From positions 62,001 to 126,000 of the forward strand of contig JBARXJ010000053.1 of NCBI GenBank assembly GCA_049647265.1: a stretch of 64,000 nt of DNA, in the 5' to 3' direction. The position numbers were made by a program, and so were the translations under genes. A model generated the notes under the pieces. The model was not told the origin of the DNA. It made no database searches and was given only the letters and a program-made list of their open reading frames with translations. Source of the DNA: JAAURB01 sp049647265 (lineage in GTDB: Bacteria; Cyanobacteriota; Cyanobacteriia; Cyanobacteriales; Microcoleaceae). Of the stretch, positions 63,030-64,000 are shown one piece after another. Numbering within the stretch: position 1 is the stretch's first letter; each line of letters begins with the position of its first letter.

Positions 63030-64000
63030 CTATCTGTCTATTCTTTTTAATAAGATAGTAGATATAAATAATACAATTAAAAGTGGTAAAGATAAATATA
63101 AATATTGAATTAGATTGAATTCTTTAGAATTATCAGTTATGGGGTTAGCTGGTGGAAGTTGAATAATTTTATTGGTTTGTGCAGTTTCAATATTTGATAG
63201 GTTAGAGTTTATAGGGTTTAAATCTTCCAAATTAAATAAAGATTGACTATTTTCTAAATCAATACCAATACCCTCTGCTAAATTTAAAGGTTGATCTAAC
63301 TCAATTAGAATCATTTCACTATTATCAATTTCTGGCGCTCGACCATTGGTAAACGGATAGTTATTATCGTTAGCAACTAGAATAGTATTTTCATCTAAAA
63401 CTAATACATTCTCTACGGTAATAAAAGGAAACGTAAAAGTATTATCGCCATCATTATTTAAATCATTAGGATCTGCAATATTTAATAGATCTATAATTTC
63501 TTCTTTTTCAACAAAGCCATTTTTATCGATTTTAGAAATATCTATTTTAAAAATTTTCTTAAATACCGCTTCTTCTCCTTGTTTATTATCTCGTTCAATC
63601 ACTAAAAATTCCGTTTGATTAATCGGGGTAAAATCACCAATCGCATGACCGACTACTTCTGTGGGATAATAACCGACAATATCTGTAAAAGATTGAGATG
63701 CAACGTCAAATTGATATATTCTTAAAGCATTATCTGGATCGCCTTCAACGGGCTTTTCTAATAATGGATATAAAGTGGTTAAATCTGGATTATATGCCAT
63801 TCCTTCATAACCCCCCGAACCCGGTAAATTCGCTCTTATATTCCCGGCTAAAACATCAGGGTTTTGAGGCGAAAATACGAACTCTTCCGTTAACTCTCCT
63901 CCCCTTATATTCGGTGTAGAAATTGGGGCAGTTTGTAAAACACCATTTAAGCCAAACTGCAAGATATAGGGGCCGAATTCATCCCCGATAAAAATACTAT
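63030..64000 (-). CDS. Phytase-like esterase domain protein, 5' end off window
   Basis: At least 323 codons; the frame stays open past 63962 to the edge (IFIGDEFGPYILQF, the family's DEFGPY motif), so the N-terminus lies outside. The body matches the 'esterase-like activity of phytase' beta-propeller family: GGYEGMAYNPD, IGDFTPINQTEFLVIERDN, FITVENVLVLDENTILVANDNNYPF. A C-terminal membrane helix (YLYLSLPLLIVLFISTILL) with basic residues after it suggests a tail anchor at the surface. These proteins probably hydrolyse phosphate esters outside the cytoplasm. Confidence 0.82.
   Translation of the reverse strand, partial: SIFIGDEFGPYILQFGLNGVLQTAPISTPNIRGGELTEEFVFSPQNPDVLAGNIRANLPGSGGYEGMAYNPDLTTLYPLLEKPVEGDPDNALRIYQFDVASQSFTDIVGYYPTEVVGHAIGDFTPINQTEFLVIERDNKQGEEAVFKKIFKIDISKIDKNGFVEKEEIIDLLNIADPNDLNNDGDNTFTFPFITVENVLVLDENTILVANDNNYPFTNGRAPEIDNSEMILIELDQPLNLAEGIGIDLENSQSLFNLEDLNPINSNLSNIETAQTNKIIQLPPANPITDNSKEFNLIQYLYLSLPLLIVLFISTILLKRIDR

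Overview
The window reads as chromosomal DNA of a filamentous cyanobacterium, most likely of the Oscillatoriales/Microcoleaceae type (the rank is inference). The evidence is a 29-residue cytochrome b6f subunit gene (petN), a CpcT/CpeT-family protein, a glycine-rich RRM protein, many copies of the HIP1 octamer GCGATCGC, paired GHL10 proteins and decayed polyketide synthase DNA. No rRNA, tRNA, CRISPR array or phage module was found.

Layout. 1-2.6 kb: the 5' part of an RTX calcium-binding protein with a long Pro-Glu-Pro tail, then a CpcT-like lipoprotein. 2.8-14.4 kb: mostly housekeeping genes (purB, murF, an RRM protein, a dynamin-like GTPase, an ArsM-like methyltransferase, a TrmH/TrmJ-type RNA methyltransferase, a membrane-anchored serine hydrolase, petN). 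14.5-19.1 kb: a membrane-protein gene broken by a 25-nt insertion, two tandem GHL10 proteins and a second RTX protein. 19.2-42.5 kb: a GT39-like glycosyltransferase, ppx, a GNAT operon, a sulfotransferase, a cytosine deaminase/ureidoglycolate lyase operon, an epimerase plus FAD oxidoreductase pair, cobK-like and avtA-like genes, rnz, a SpoIID-domain protein, a TonB-like protein and a hybrid histidine kinase. 42.8-50.9 kb: two giant RTX/Ig-like proteins in tandem. 51.5-58.2 kb: an accessory island. 58.4-64 kb: katG, then remnants of a natural-product cluster (LeuB-like and PKS ER-ACP), an SRPBCC protein and a phytase-like esterase running off the right edge.

The accessory island holds the most unusual biology. 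An AddB/RecB-like helicase gene has its first ~90 codons and leader duplicated 1.5 kb away. Between the copies sits a more GC-rich Nudix gene bounded by integron-like 7-mers. Next come an intact UG/Abi-type reverse transcriptase (probably anti-phage), a REP-associated tyrosine transposase (RAYT), and REP palindromes with up to 13-bp perfect arms. Seven REP copies lie across the window.

A second small element, 24-25 nt long and tied to HIP1 octamers, can be seen in filled and empty states. One copy sits inside a REP leader and another has frameshifted a gene. Together these show active short-repeat traffic in an otherwise conventional chromosome.
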